Origin: Megaleporinus macrocephalus
Lineage: Eukaryota > Chordata > Actinopteri > Characiformes > Anostomidae
Reading direction: 5' to 3'
Assembly: GCA_021613375.1 (NCBI GenBank)
Contig: CM038705.1
Span: 4,283,864-4,347,863, forward strand
DNA length: 64,000 nucleotides
Shown here: positions 47,797-59,955 of the stretch, piece after piece
Layout: each line of letters opens with the position of its first letter
Position numbering within the stretch: position 1 is the stretch's first letter
Notes under the pieces: model-generated
The model's database searches: none
Told to the model about the DNA's origin: nothing
The model's input: only the letters and a program-made list of their open reading frames with translations
Translations under genes and position numbers: made by a program

Positions 47797-48865
47797 CTGC
47801 TAGGCTGGTGCTATTGTATTCAAGGTCATTGCTAAGGTGTTGCTAGGCTGTTGCTATTGTATTCCAGGTCATTGCTAAGGTGTTGCTAGGCTGTTGCTAG
47901 GCTGTTGCTATTGTATTCCAGGTCATTGCTAAAGTGTTGCTAGGCTGTTGCTATTGTATTCCAGGTCATTGCTAAAGTGTTGCTAGGCTGTTGCTATTGT
48001 ATTCCAGGTCATTGCTAAGGTGTTGCTAGGCTGTTGCTATTGTATTCCAGGTCATTGCTAAGGTGTTGCTAGGCTGTTGCTATTGTATTCCAGGTCATTG
48101 CTAAAGTGTTGCTAGGCTGTTGCTAGGCTGTTACTATTGTATTCCAGGTCATAGCTAAGGTGTTGCTGGGCTGTAGCTAATGTATTCCAGGTCATTGCTA
48201 AGGTGTTGCTAGGCTGTTGCTAGGCTGTAGCTAATGTATTCCAGGTCATTGCTAAGGTGTTTCTAGGCTGTTGCTATTGTATTCCAGGTCATTGCAAAGG
48301 TTTTGCTAGGCTGTTGCTATTGTATTCCAGGTCATTGCTAAGGTGTTGCTAGGCTGTTGCTATTGTATTCCAGGTCATTGCTAAGGTGTTGCTATTGTAT
48401 TCCAGGTCATTGCTAGGGTGTTGCTAGGCTGGTGCTATTGTATTCCAGGTAATTGCTAAGGCGTTGCTAGGCTGTTGTTGTGGCATCGTTTGTGGTTTCT
48501 AAGGTGTTGCCAAGTCATGCCTTGTGGATGCTGTTGCTAGGTCATTGCTATTTTACCTTAATGGATTGGTAACTCATTGCTCTACCACTGCTATGGCATC
48601 CCTGGTGGTTGCTAAGGTGTTGCTATTGTATCTCAGGTGGTTGATGAGGTGATGCTAGTTCTCTGCTGTGCTAACCAAGATGGTTGCAAAGGGTGTTGCT
48701 AGACTGTAATGTTATTCCAGGTTCTTGCTAGGGTGTTGGTAGGCTTCTGTTATGGTACCTCAGATAGATGCTAGGGCGTTACTAGGCTGTTGTTGTGGTA
48801 CTCCTGGTAGATGCTACGGTGCTGGTAGGCTGATGTTACAGTATTCCAGGTAGTTGTTAATGTGT
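47797..48865. repeat. 43-bp minisatellite of the TTGCTAGG type, about 16 clear units then decaying
   Basis: Unit GTTGCTAGGCTGTTGCTATT, then GTATTCCAGGTCATTGCTAA and GGT. Beyond about 48480 the units become irregular. Related motifs in reverse orientation (AGCAACCACCTAGCAACAGC type) occur at 15044-15090 and 57505-57560, so this motif is dispersed in the genome. Confidence 0.9.
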
Positions 48866-48879
48866 GAGATATATATATG

Positions 48880-49185
48880 AAATAAAACAACATTCATACA
48901 CCATAACTGTCCAATAAGAAACAAGTATCTCCAAAAATGCAACTTTACAGGAGAGACCAAAAACCTCCTTTACTTTTAATGTAAGTCAATGGAACCAGAA
49001 TTGTTTCCAAGCTATTTTGGAGCATTTCTATTGGTCCGTTCATCATGAAATTCTTACACAATGTAAACGACAGCTGCTGCTTTCAAATGGAGCGGAAAAA
49101 TAAAAATAGTCAAAAATGAAGACGCATGTTTTTCTTTGGACAGCGATGATATACTACACATATAGCAGACAGATAGATAGTAGGA
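48880..49185 (-). repeat. Dispersed repeat family A, long copy
   Basis: From ACTGTCCAATAAGAAACAAG through GCAACTTTACAGGAGAGACC, AGTCAATGGAACCAGAATTG, GGAGCATTTCTATTGGTCCG and TGTTTTTCTTTGGACAGCGA, ending GCAGACAGATAGATAGTAGG. One of the two most complete copies. Confidence 0.92.
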
Positions 49186-49469
49186 CCGAAAAGTGTATGG
49201 AGTGGGGAGTGAATTGTAAGTACAGCAATGGTTACATAGTACATCCAATAATTTCTACTTCAAATAAGTGAGCGAACATCAGTTTTCCACAATGTGGACC
49301 CTTTAAAGAGCACATGTCTCATTGAAATCTCAGCTTGGTGACATCATCTCATAATCAAGGTCAGCACGCCCTCACACGATGCCCTGCAGCTCCTGGAGGC
49401 TGGGAAGAGTTTGCTTCGTCTTTGGAGGTTAACCAATCAGAACAGAGGGGCGAGCCAATCAGAGCAAAA
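49186..49469. other. Single-copy intron between two family A copies
   Basis: No gene or repeat is recognised. Confidence 0.4.
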
Positions 49470-49715
49470 TCACAACTTTACAGGAGAGGCCAAAAACAGT
49501 CTCTACTTTCAATGCAAGTCAATGGAACCAGAATTGTTTCCAAGCTATTTTGGAGCATTTCTATTGGTCCGTTCATCATGAAATTCTTACACAATGTAAA
49601 CGACATCTGCTACATTCAAAGAGAGTGGAAAAATAAAAATCATCAAAAATGAACATGTTTTTCTTTGGACAGCGAAGACATACTAATCGTATAGCAGACA
49701 GATAGATAGTAGGAA
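49470..49715 (-). repeat. Dispersed repeat family A, long copy
   Basis: CAACTTTACAGGAGAGGCCA, AGTCAATGGAACCAGAATTG, GGAGCATTTCTATTGGTCCG, TTTTTCTTTGGACAGCGAAG, ending GCAGACAGATAGATAGTAGG. Very similar to the neighbouring copy; either a local duplication or two insertions. Confidence 0.92.
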
Positions 49716-50389
49716 GGAAAACACTGAAGTATTCCTTTAATGCAGAGGTCTTGATGGTGCAGATCATCTGCAATCTGCTCCACGGCAGGCGCCCAGGGCA
49801 CCAGGAGGCAGATCTTCATTAGTCTCCTCAAAGGTCTCGACTAGCCTGAAGCTCTGAATCTCTCAGCTCAGCAGTAAATTGAATTTAAAGCGCGGTTTGA
49901 AGGAATTGCAGGCCTATTTCCTCAGTTCACCACCTCAGCGGCAGAGTTTATGGGCGTATCTGAGGAATAATTCATATCTGACTGGAAAACAAATTACCAT
50001 CACCGTTTATGGCAGTCCTACAGCTATACACCACCAGTCAAAAGTTTGGGCACACTCTCATTTGCAATATATTAACAGTAATAATATTAGTGAGTAACTG
50101 TGAAGAGATCAGAACTATAGAATAAGAGGTATGGAATGATTCCTGGAGCAGAATTAAACATCTGGTTGTGTTTAAAGAATGTTTAGAGGGTCTGAGGCAG
50201 GTTTCCATACTTTGAACATTCTGACCAGCAGCTTCATCATGAGGAGCCACATGAGCTGCTTCTCTAACAGGACTGAAGAAGATAGTGTAGATGCTGAGAT
50301 CTTGTTCTGATAAACAGGTTTGGGGGTTTTATAGCTCTTAGAAAAATATATACATTAAGATCTAAATATCATAACATTGAAACCAACTC
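49716..50389. other. Unique intron with a Tc1-like terminal motif at 50034-50056
   Basis: ACCAGTCAAAAGTTTGGGCA is the kind of terminus carried by fish Tc1-like elements, and a similar motif lies near 63388-63417. The first 300 bases are GC-balanced and may be conserved noncoding DNA. No gene is seen. Confidence 0.45.
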
Positions 50390-51100
50390 CTTATATCTCC
50401 ACTCACTGTCCACTGTATCAGCTCCACTGACCATACAGGACCTCCACTCACTGTCCACTGTATCAGCTCCACTGACCATACAGGAGCTCCACTTACAGAC
50501 TGTAGTTCATCTGATTCTCTGTATACTTTATTACTCTGTTCTTTAATGATCAGGACCCCCACAGGACCACCACAGAGCAGATACTATTAGGGAGGTGGTT
50601 CATTCTCAGTACTGCAGTGACACTGGCGTGGTGGTGGTGTCCACCAACCAAAACTATCCAGACAGCAGTGTCCTGTGGGCGGCGTCCTGTGTCCACTGAT
50701 GAAGAACTAGAGGAACACAAACTGTGCAGCAGCAGATGAGCTACTGTCTCTGACTTTACATCTACAAGGTGGACCAGCAAGTAGTAGGAGTGTCTAATAA
50801 AGTGGACAGTGAGTGGACACAGTGTTTAAACACTCCAGCACCACGTCAGTGTCACTGCAGTGTTGAGAATGACCCACCTCCATAATAGTATCTGCTCTGT
50901 GGTGGTCCTGTGGGGGTCCTGATCATTAAAGAACAGAGTAATAAAGTATACAGAGAATCAGATGAACTACAGTGTGTAAGTGGAGGTCCTGTATGGTCAG
51001 TGGAGCTGATACAGTGGACAGTGAGTGGAGGTCCTGTATGGTCAGTGGAGCTGATACAGTGGACAGTGAGTGTAGAGGTTATTGCTGATTAGTGTATATA
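50390..51100. repeat. Dispersed element family B, copy 7 (near full length)
   Basis: It begins TTATATCTCCACTCACTGTC and ends ACAGTGAGTGTAGAGGTTAT, which are inverted against each other. Each end holds two 45-bp units. The inner parts (CTGCTCTGTGGTGGTCCTGT against CAGGACCACCACAGAGCAG) are also inverted, so the element is one large imperfect palindrome of about 0.7 kb. Confidence 0.92.
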
Positions 51101-51573
51101 TTCAGGTGTGTGTGTCCAAACACTAGATGTGGGTCTGCGTAAAGACCCTCAGAAGCGTAAGCGGTATATATATCCCACACGTGAAGAAAGGATGCTCGGG
51201 GCTGAAGTGTTTAACCTGCTCAGTGGCCCATGAAAACTACATCCCCCACGAGGCCGTGCACAGCGGCGGCTCCTGGCCCAGACCTTCAGACTACAGCCTG
51301 TGATAAATGGGGCTGATCTAGAAACAGTGCCACGCTGACCCTGCCTGCCAGCTTAATGCGATCCTTCAAATCACTGCCAAGAAGTGTTCTTAAAGGGCCA
51401 GTGCCCTGCATTTCCTCCACTTTCTGATTATTATTATTCACTGTATTTGGCCACACCCACTTTTTCTTCTGCCTTTGTGTTAGAACCTCTGCTCAGCTAA
51501 TCAAAATGAATACAGTTATATGGGAGGAGACCAGAGAGACAGTAAGAAGTTCTAATGGGACAACACTGTCTCC
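51101..51573. other. Single-copy segment, candidate conserved noncoding element
   Basis: GC-balanced DNA around 51190-51390 with no repeats and no spliced frame. Inference only. Confidence 0.35.
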
Positions 51574-52745
51574 TCCGAGGTTAATAACACAGTGGGTGGG
51601 TGATATGAGAAGGTGGTCTGAGGTTAATACCACAGTGGGTGGGTGATATGAGAAGGTGGTCTGAGGTTAATACCACAGTGGGTGGGTGATATGAGAAGGT
51701 GGTCTGAGGTTAATAACACAGTGGGTGGGTGATATGAGAAGGTGGTCTGAGGTTAATAACACAGTGGGTGGGTGATATGAGAAGGTGGTCTGAGGTTAAT
51801 ACCACAGTGGGTGGGTGATATGAGAAGGTGGTCTGAGGTTAATACCACAGTGGGTGGGTGATATGAGAAGGTGGTCTGAGGTTAATACCACAGTGGGTGG
51901 GTGATATGAGAAGGTGGTCTGAGGTTAATACCACAGTGGGTGGGTGACATGAGAAGGTGGTCTGAGGTTAATAACACAGTGGGTGGGTGATATGAGAAGG
52001 TGGTCTGAGGTTAATACCACAGTGGGTGGGTGATATGAGAAGGTGGTCTGAGGCTAATAACACAGTGGGTGGGTGATATGAGAAGGTGGTCTGAGGTTAA
52101 TAACACAGTGGGTGGGTGATATGAGAAGGTGGTCTGAGGTTAATAACTCAGTGGGTGGATGATATGAGAAGGTGGTCTGAGGTTAATACCACAGTGGGTG
52201 GGTGATATGAGAAGGTGGTCTGAGGTTAATACCACAGTGGGTGGGTGATATGAGAAGGTGGTCTGAGGTTAATAACACAGTGGGTGGGTGATATGAGAAG
52301 GTGGTCTGAGGTTAATAACTCAGTGGGTGGGTGATATGAGAAGGTGGTCTGAGGTTAATAACACAGTGGGTGGGTGATATGAGAAGGTGGTCTGAGGTTA
52401 CTAACACAGTGGGTGGGTGATATGAGAAGGTGGTCTGAGGTTACTAACACAGTGGGTGGGTGATATGAGAAGGTGGTCTGAGGTTAATTACACAGTGGGT
52501 GGGTGATATGAGAAGGTGGTCTGAGGTTAATAACACAGTGGGTGGGTGATATGAGAAGGTGGTCTGAGGTTAATAACACAGTGGGTGGGTGATATGAGAA
52601 GGTGGTCTGAGGTTACTAACACAGTGGGTGGGTGATATGAGAAGGTGGTCTGAGGTTACTAACACAGTGGGTGGGTGATATGAGAAGGTGGTCTGAGGTT
52701 AATTACACAGTGGGTGGGTGATATGAGAAGGTGGTCTGAGGTTAC
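51574..52745. repeat. 43-bp minisatellite, about 27 copies
   Basis: Unit GAGGTTAATACCACAGTGGG, then TGGGTGATATGAGAAGGTGG and TCT. Units are nearly identical, with ACC/AAC/CTAAC variants at one site. The high homogeneity suggests recent expansion. Confidence 0.97.
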
Positions 52746-52996
52746 TTATGGAGACATGTTTAATTACTCTGTACTCTCGGAAGGTGTAGACGGTTCAGTA
52801 ATGAAAAACTATAAAAGTACTGAAGCGTATCAGTACCTGCACAGTGGGAAGGTGGGCGTGTCCTCCTACACACAGACGGTGAGTTTATATTTCTGAAAGC
52901 CGGTTAAACCCAAGTCCAGCAGCTGCCCGAGCCACTCTGCGTGTGTGTTAGTTACAGTCCAGATAGCCTAGCGCGGTGGACACTGATCAGGAAACA
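52746..52996. other. Unique spacer between two arrays
   Basis: No gene or repeat is recognised. Confidence 0.4.
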
Positions 52997-52999
52997 GAT

Positions 53000-54115
53000 T
53001 CATATAATCTGGAATTATTTATACAGTTTGTTTAAAAATTGGGGATTAATATAATCTGGAATTATTTATAGACTTTGCTTAAAAATTGTGGATTAATATA
53101 ATCTGGAATTATTTATACAGTTTGCTTAAAAAATGTGGATTAATATAATCTGGGATTATTTGTACAGTTTGTTTAAAAATTGGGGATTAATATAATTTTG
53201 AATTATTTGTACAGTTTGTTTAAAAATTGGGGATTAATATAATTTTGAATTATTTGTACAGTTTGCCTAAATATTGTGGATTAATATAATCTGGGATTAT
53301 TTGTACAGTTTGTTTAAAAATTGGGGACTAATATAATCTGGAATTATTTGTACAGTTTGTTTAAAAATTGGGGATTAATATATATTTGAATTATTTGTAC
53401 AGTTTGTTTAAATATTGTGGATTAATATATATTTGAATTTTTCGTACAGTTAGTTTAAAAATTGGGGATTAATATAATCTGGAAATATTTATACAGTTTG
53501 TTTAAAAATTGAGGATTAATATAATCTGGAACTATTTGTACAGTTTGTTTAAAAATTGTGGATTAATATAATCTGGAACTATTTGTACAGTTTGTTTAAA
53601 AATTGTGGATTAATATAATCTGGAATTATTTGTACAGTTTGTTTAAATATTGTGGATTAATATAATCTGGAATTATTTGTACAGTTTGTTTAAATATTGT
53701 GGATTAATATAATCTGGAATTATTTGTACAGTTTGTTTAAATATTGTGGATTAATATAATCTGGAATTATTTGTACAGTTTGTCTAAATAATGTTGATTA
53801 ATATAATCTGGAATTATTTGTACAGTTTGTCTAAATATTGTTGATTAATATAATCTGGAATTATTTGTACAGTTTGTTAAAAAATTGTGGATTATTTCTG
53901 GGATTATTTGTACAGGTTGTTTAAATATTGTTGATTAATATCTGGAATAATTTGTACAGGTTGTTTAAATATTGTTGATTAATATAATCTGGAATAATTT
54001 GTACAGTTTGTTTAAATATTGTTGATTAATATCTGTAATTATTTGTACAGGTTGTTTAAATATTGTTGATTAATATAATCTGGAATTGTTTATACAGGTT
54101 GTCTAAATACTTACT
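53000..54115. repeat. 47-bp AT-rich minisatellite, about 24 copies
   Basis: Unit ATTAATATAATCTGGAATTA, then TTTGTACAGTTTGTTTAAAA and ATTGTGG. The period was measured from ATTTGTACAG positions 53581 and 53628. Units toward the right end are shortened. Confidence 0.96.
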
Positions 54116-54593
54116 GTACCTGTATATAAAATAACAGCAGGAAATTAATAGTTCGCTCCGTTCCGTCCCTCAGGTCTCCGGCACAGCGCGGAATTGCGGC
54201 CGGGCATTTCTATTTCTGTTGCCAAGGTGATCGCAGGTGCGCGACCTCACCTTGAGCAGCAGTTCTGCAACATTACCTTAATGGCTGGAAGCAAAGCGCG
54301 CTCAGCATGACTGAATGTACGCGCTCAGTCAGAGCAACCGACGCGCTGAGAGCCGTGAAGACAGACGGAGCACAGGTGGGCTTCATTACAGAGAGAGTTA
54401 TGGAGGAGAACCAGGTCACCTATGTTGTAATAACAGTAATGTATATATAGAGCGTGAGCTATGAAGCTTCCTGCTGAGATACATATACATTAAAACAACA
54501 CCAGGGTCCAAATGTTAAAGTACTAGACAGTGCAACTGTTCAACTGTGCAGGATGTAACCTTGGATAATTTTTTTTTTATAATAATAAATCTA

Positions 54594-54624
<31 letters not shown>

Positions 54625-54851
54625 CACACACACACACAAACAACTATACTACAACCTGGGATTATTAACATACATACTACGCAATTCTTTAACCCGAGAC
54701 TATAACCATTATAACCACTATAACCATAATCTGGGACTGTCTGGGATATTATACTATTACTGTACTCTATTACTATAATGTTTACACTAAACTACTATTA
54801 CTACAATAACTATTACTTCTAAAATAACCCAGAATTTTGTGTACCCTATAC

Positions 54852-54894
<43 letters not shown>

Positions 54895-55282
54895 CTATAC
54901 TATATTATTTCTACGGTAACTATAATATGGGATTATTAAAATAACTTGAAATTATTTATATGGTTCATTTAATATAACCTGAGATTATTTATACTACATT
55001 TACATTTATATTACATTTTACAGTAATATGTTTATATATACTATTACTATTATACTATTAATATAAACTGGGATTCTTTCTAAGGTTTGTTTAATAGCAG
55101 AGTATTAATATAATCTGAGCTCCATTAACTTCGCTAACAAGTAAACTTATGCCCACCAATTAGCACTGCAAGACTTCAGACACCCAACATGTCTCGGTTA
55201 AAAGACTGAATTTGGGGTAAAAGAGTAAAATAGTGAATAATATTTGTAACACTGATCTGAGACGAGAAGAGATTTTACTTAC
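54116..55282. other. Intron upstream-side unique DNA with a candidate conserved element and microsatellites
   Basis: 54175-54420 is GC-rich single-copy sequence (GTTGCCAAGGTGATCGCAGG; ACCTTAATGGCTGG) that looks like a conserved noncoding element. (AT)n and (AC)n lie at 54594-54640 and (ATT)n at 54847-54888. No exon other than F fits here. Confidence 0.45.
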
Positions 55283-55325
55283 GGTGGATGTGAGGCGCTC
55301 TAGAGCTCTCATCTGGACCACACTG
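55283..55325 (-). CDS. rapgef5: rapgef5 micro-exon F (phase 2 to 0)
   Basis: A 43-bp exon with the acceptor TTCTGATTCTTGTAG and a perfect donor, ACC|GTAAGT. With two bases carried from exon D it reads P-SVVQMRALERLTST, completing a codon at its end, so exon E starts in phase 0. The amphipathic segment RALERLTST aligns to the linker helix region of EPAC proteins. Its small size makes it easy for gene predictors to miss; the phase fit on both sides is the main evidence. Confidence 0.82.
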
Positions 55326-55404
55326 CTACAAGAATCAGAATTCCTCTCCATCTCCTCATTACACCTGCTGACAGACGTACAACATCAAACACCAAACGTT
55401 ATAA

Positions 55405-56783
55405 AGTTCGTCTGGTAGTGTATCTAAAACGTTAGACTGGTAGTGTACTAAAACGTTTGGCTGGTAGTGTGTCTAAAACGTTTGACTGGTAGTGTGTCTA
55501 AAACGTTTGACTGGTAGTGTGTCTAAAACGTTTGTCTGGTAGTGTGTCTAAAACGTTTGTCTGGTAGTGTGTCTAAAACGTTTGTCTGGTAGTGTGTCTA
55601 AAACGTTTGTCTGGTAGTGTGTCTAAAACGTTTGTCTGGTAGTGTGTCTAAAACGTTTGTCTGGTAGTGTGTCTAAAACGTTTGTCTGGTAGTGTATCTA
55701 AAACGTTTGACTGGTAGTGTATCTAAAACGTTTGACTGGTAGTGTATCTAAAACGTTTGTCTGGTAGTGTATCTAAAACGTTTGACTGGTAGTGTATCTA
55801 AAACGTTTGTCTGGTAGTGTATCTAAAACGTTTGTCTGGTAGTGTATCTAAAACGTTTGACTGGTAGTGTATCTAAAACGTTTGTCTGGTAGTGTATCTA
55901 AAACGTTTGTCTGGTAGTGTATCTAAAACGTTTGACTGGTAGTGTATCTAAAACGTTTGTCTGGTAGTGTACTAAAACGTTTGACTGGTAGTGTATCTAA
56001 AACGTTTGTCTGGTAGTGTATCTAAAACGTTTGTCTGGTAGTGTATCTAAAACGTTTGTCTGGTAGTGTATCTAAAACGTTTGTCTGGTAGTGTACTAAA
56101 ACGTTTGTCTGGTAGTGTATCTAAAACGTTTGGCTGGTAGTGTGTCTAAAACGTTTGACTGGTAGTGTGTCTAAAACGTTTGTCTGGTAGTGTGTCTAAA
56201 ACGTTTGTCTGGTAGTGTATCTAAAACGTTTGTCTGGTAGTGTATCTAAAACGTTTGTCTGGTAGTGTATCTAAAACGTTTGTCTGGTAGTGTACTAAAA
56301 CGTTTGTCTGGTAGTGTACTAAAACGTTTGTCTGGTAGTGTATCTAAAACGTTTGGCTGGTAGTGTATCTAAAACGTTTGTCTGGTAGTGTACTAAAACG
56401 TTTGGCTGGTAGTGTATCTAAAACGTTTGACTGGTAGTGTATCTAAAACGTTTGACTGGTAGTGTATCTAAAACGTTTGTCTGGTAGTGTATCTAAAACG
56501 TTTGACTGGTAGTGTATCTAAAACGTTTGTCTGGTAGTGTATCTAAAACGTTTGACTGGTAGTGTATCTAAAACGTTTGGCTGGTAGTGTATCTAAAACG
56601 TTTGGCTGGTAGTGTACTAAAACGTTTGACTGGTAGTGTATCTAAAACGTTTGACTGGTAGTGTATCTAAAACGTTTGTCTGGTAGTGTATCTAATACGT
56701 TTGTCTGGTAGTGTATCTAAAACGTTTGACTGGTAGTGTATCTAAAACGTTTGACTGGTAGTGTATCTAAAACGTTTGACTGG
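55405..56783. repeat. 25-bp minisatellite, about 55 copies
   Basis: Unit CTAAAACGTTTGTCTGGTAG plus TGTAT, with GACT/GTCT/GGCT and GTGTC/GTATC variants and some 23-bp units lacking TC. It starts about 80 bases upstream (gene strand) of exon F's acceptor. Confidence 0.97.
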
Positions 56784-56784
56784 T

Positions 56785-56868
56785 TACATACATACATACA
56801 TACAGACATATACATATGTACATATATATACACACATTATATATAAAGTAAAAGGCAGGTGTAGGTGT

Positions 56869-56939
<71 letters not shown>

Positions 56940-56940
56940 A
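56785..56940. repeat. (CATA)n, (GT)n and (AT)n microsatellites
   Basis: ACATACATACATACATACAG at the start, then a GT run of about 25 units, then (AT)n. Confidence 0.92.
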
Positions 56941-57566
56941 AGAGCTGTTGTTCATGTTTACAGGCTGCAGTTGAACAAACAGCAGGTCATTACTGCTGGT
57001 GCGGAGGAGGAGAGAGGAAGTGATGGTGATAAAGGAAAGAAAAGGGGGTCTAAAAACAGAACCTGTCTCGGTGAGGGGGCATTTCCCGAAAAAAACAAAG
57101 AAACAAACAGACACAGCAGTGAGGACAGCACCTCACTGACCCACTTTCTCACACACACATTTACATCCATTCCCGTCCCGCCTGCTGATCGGCGCTGGGG
57201 AGACTCATTGATCCAGCCCCGAAAAAAAACATCCCAAACTGATCAGTCTGAGTATGTTGGTGATAATGTGGCTATAAGTTTGAACTCCGCTGGTCTAACG
57301 ACGTGTTTATCGTAGATTATCTACGTGAAAATTTGTGAACACACTTAATATAGCATCTTACTGCAAATCTACTTGTTTATACAACACATAATAAAACACT
57401 CAAATCTATACAATCAATTATTCATTAATAATCAATACTGTGTTGACAATCATTCACCAAAAGTAATATTGTGATACTCAATTGTACTGGGATACAACCA
57501 ACAACAGTAACGACCAAGCAACACCTTAGCAGCCAGCTAGGATAACAACATAAAATGACATTCAGG
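56941..57566. other. Single-copy intron
   Basis: Overlapping frames of 70-115 codons on both strands have no domain or splice support. GACCAAGCAACACCTTAGCA near 57512 is a reversed relative of the 47.8-kb minisatellite motif. Confidence 0.4.
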
Positions 57567-58163
57567 CTGTGTCCCAAATCCTAGTGAGTGTCTAAGTAGG
57601 CTGTCTAGGTAGCAGCTGTGTAAGTAGCAGCGTTCTCTCCTCATCTCTCCTCATAAAACAGATTACTGAGACGCTCTAGTTAGAGAGAGACTGCGTCACG
57701 GCTTGTTCCCGCCCACTGCAGCACGCCACCGGTGGGTCAGCTGGTTGCTAAGTTACCGGCCCACATCCAAAACAATAGCCCTAGGCTTAAAAATCCGCTA
57801 GCATAAATGCTAATGTCTGGAGTATAAAAGTGTAAATGGTGAAGGACTCGTTACAGAGTTGATAATAAAATACTGTTTTGTGTGATTATATGACCAGAAA
57901 CTCATTAAAACTCCAGAGAATCAAAATAACTCACATTTTAAAACCACTTCACTGCTCCTAGATTAACCTGTGTTGCATCATGGGATTGTCTTAGCGGCTG
58001 AGGAAGCGTTCGATGCTTCCTTAAAATCAGGTGTAAATAAGGTTCCTCAGTAGACACTATGTTTAAGGTATGTAAGAATTGGGACAGTCTACATGTCAGG
58101 AGCGCATACTATGATGTAAAATGCTGCCTATGTAGGAGCTCTGTAGGATTTGAGACACACTCA
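57567..58163. mobile_element. Candidate non-autonomous DNA element with inverted ends
   Basis: The left end GCTGTGTCCCAAATCCTAGT pairs with a right end that reads GAGTGTGTCTCAAATCCTAC on the other strand. GTGTCCCAAATC termini are common in fish MITEs. No target duplication is visible, so the superfamily is undecided. Confidence 0.45.
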
Positions 58164-58431
58164 AAATCACAATGTTTCCTAACAGTACTACTAGCAGCCA
58201 CCTGGGATACGGTAACAACGGCCAACTATATTCAAGTCCATTTAAATTATTTCTGTTTAAATGTAAACTCCAACATTTTATGTGTGTATATATATATATA
58301 TATACACATACTGAATAAAATTGTATTTATTCATTCATATTATATACACACACTGCCCAAAAAATACATGTAACTCTATTTTTGTCTATTCGATTTTTCT
58401 AAATCCTTTAAATGCAGCAGCTGCCTTTTAC
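58164..58431. other. AT-rich intron
   Basis: A short (AT)n run near 58285. No gene is seen. Confidence 0.4.
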
Positions 58432-58585
58432 ACTGTGTTTGAAGTTTTTATGATGAATGGACCAATAGAAATGCTCCAAAATAGCTTGGAAAGAATTCTG
58501 GTTCCATTGACTTACATTAGAAGTACAGATAGTTTTTGTTCTCTCCTGTAAAGTTGTAATTTTGGAGATACATATTGCTGTACAT
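58432..58585 (+). repeat. Dispersed repeat family A
   Basis: TTTTTATGATGAATGGACCA, ATAGAAATGCTCCAAAATAG, ATTCTGGTTCCATTGACTTA, CTCTCCTGTAAAGTTGTAAT. Confidence 0.9.
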
Positions 58586-59150
58586 TGATTAGAAGGTATT
58601 TTACATACACACATTTACATTTATATACATTTATATATATTGCTTTCAGTATTCTTATCTGCTGAAATATTAATAGTTCTTTCTTTCATAACAGGCAGCC
58701 AGTTAAGTCTTAAATATTCTACCTGCTCACAAGTTCTGGGGGAATAATAGTTTATTTTAGACAGAAGTATAAATATAGTTAGTGATGTGGGAAAATCTGT
58801 GGTAAGATGGTAACACGTAATAGTAACCTACGAACTAATTACCTGGACGCACAGATACATCTGAAAGAACTTCCCTCATTTAATAACCTTAGATCATGTG
58901 GACACCTGCTGGTCAATGATGGAAGTGCACTCTGAGTCCTATTAGTCATATTAAGCTGGTGCTTTAATGATCTCTGTGCTTCAGCAAATGAGCCTAAAAG
59001 ACCCATACCTGCTTGTTCAATCCCCAACTATGCTGATCCTGGACCTGTGTTTATGGGGAGGACACTGTACTCTGTATAATATAGACAGATGATTAAATGT
59101 GCATATCTGAGTTCACAGAGAAGAATGAGAGAACGAAAACAATACAGCAA
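58586..59150. other. Single-copy intron, nothing identified
   Basis: No gene, RNA or repeat is recognised. Confidence 0.4.
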
Positions 59151-59154
59151 GAAG

Positions 59155-59212
59155 AGAGAGAGACGGACAGACAGACAGACAGACAGACGGACAGACGGAC
59201 AGACGGACAGGC
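59155..59212. repeat. (GACA)n microsatellite
   Basis: GAGAGAGAGACGGACAGACA then repeated GACAGACG. Arginine/threonine frames across it are artefacts. Confidence 0.93.
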
Positions 59213-59442
59213 CTTATCACACTCAGACACTCAGACGGCCGCTGCTGATGAAAGGACAGCTTGTCGTAGATTAATACCGGCTGATTACAGTAAACAGGCT
59301 CCTGGAATGTGGCCCTGTGCTGCTTTTCTAGTTTTGAGAATGTGCATATTAAAGGGCCCATATGTCCCACTTTCCTGGAAGCAAATGTTTGGGTGCCCAG
59401 AAACTTTTAAACAATTGCTGCTCGAACGGCTCATGCAAATTA

Positions 59443-59520
59443 GGGCTGCAGCAATCGATTATTTTAGTAATTAAGTATTCTATTGTTTACTTCATCGATT
59501 AATTGAGTAATTGGATAAAA
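59443..59520. mobile_element. hAT-like terminal fragment
   Basis: TAGGGCTGCAGCAATCGATT, then CATCGATTAATTGAGTAATT, a terminus style frequent in fish hAT elements. The remainder is not recognised. Confidence 0.5.
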
Positions 59521-59955
59521 TATATATTTTTTTAAATAAAGGGCAATAGTAAATATATATGATCAAATAAGACATGTTTCTTAACATTAAATTGCTTAAA
59601 TTGCATATAGTCCAGTTGTAAAGAAAACATTTGAATAATTACTATTATTAAAATTCATCACTAGACCTATACATCATAATTAAGGTTCTCAAAACTGTAT
59701 ACTCAGTTACTACTAACCCGCTTACTGTAAACAAACTAAACTGAATATTCTCACTGTGTTGGATTTGGTGTATTTTAGGCTCCAAATTGCTACAAACACC
59801 ACCTGATATTTACTTTACTGTGTATTTTATGTATCACTGTGAGGGAAGAGGGTGTGTGAGGGGTGTATGTTCTTAAGAGAGTGTGTTTGTTGGTGAACAA
59901 TAACGTGAATAAAGCTCAGGCTTTTATTTTTTGTGGTTATGTTCTTAAGCAAAGC
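59521..59955. other. AT-rich intron
   Basis: Nothing recognised apart from generic AT-rich sequence. Confidence 0.4.

Noticed and set aside
54265..54320. Possible exon on minus between TGCTTCCAG and CTCAAG|GTGAGG
   Set aside because: Its incoming phase does not match exon D, and exon F already fits D and E. Its translation (IKVMLQNCCS) is unlike the family. It is more likely conserved noncoding DNA.
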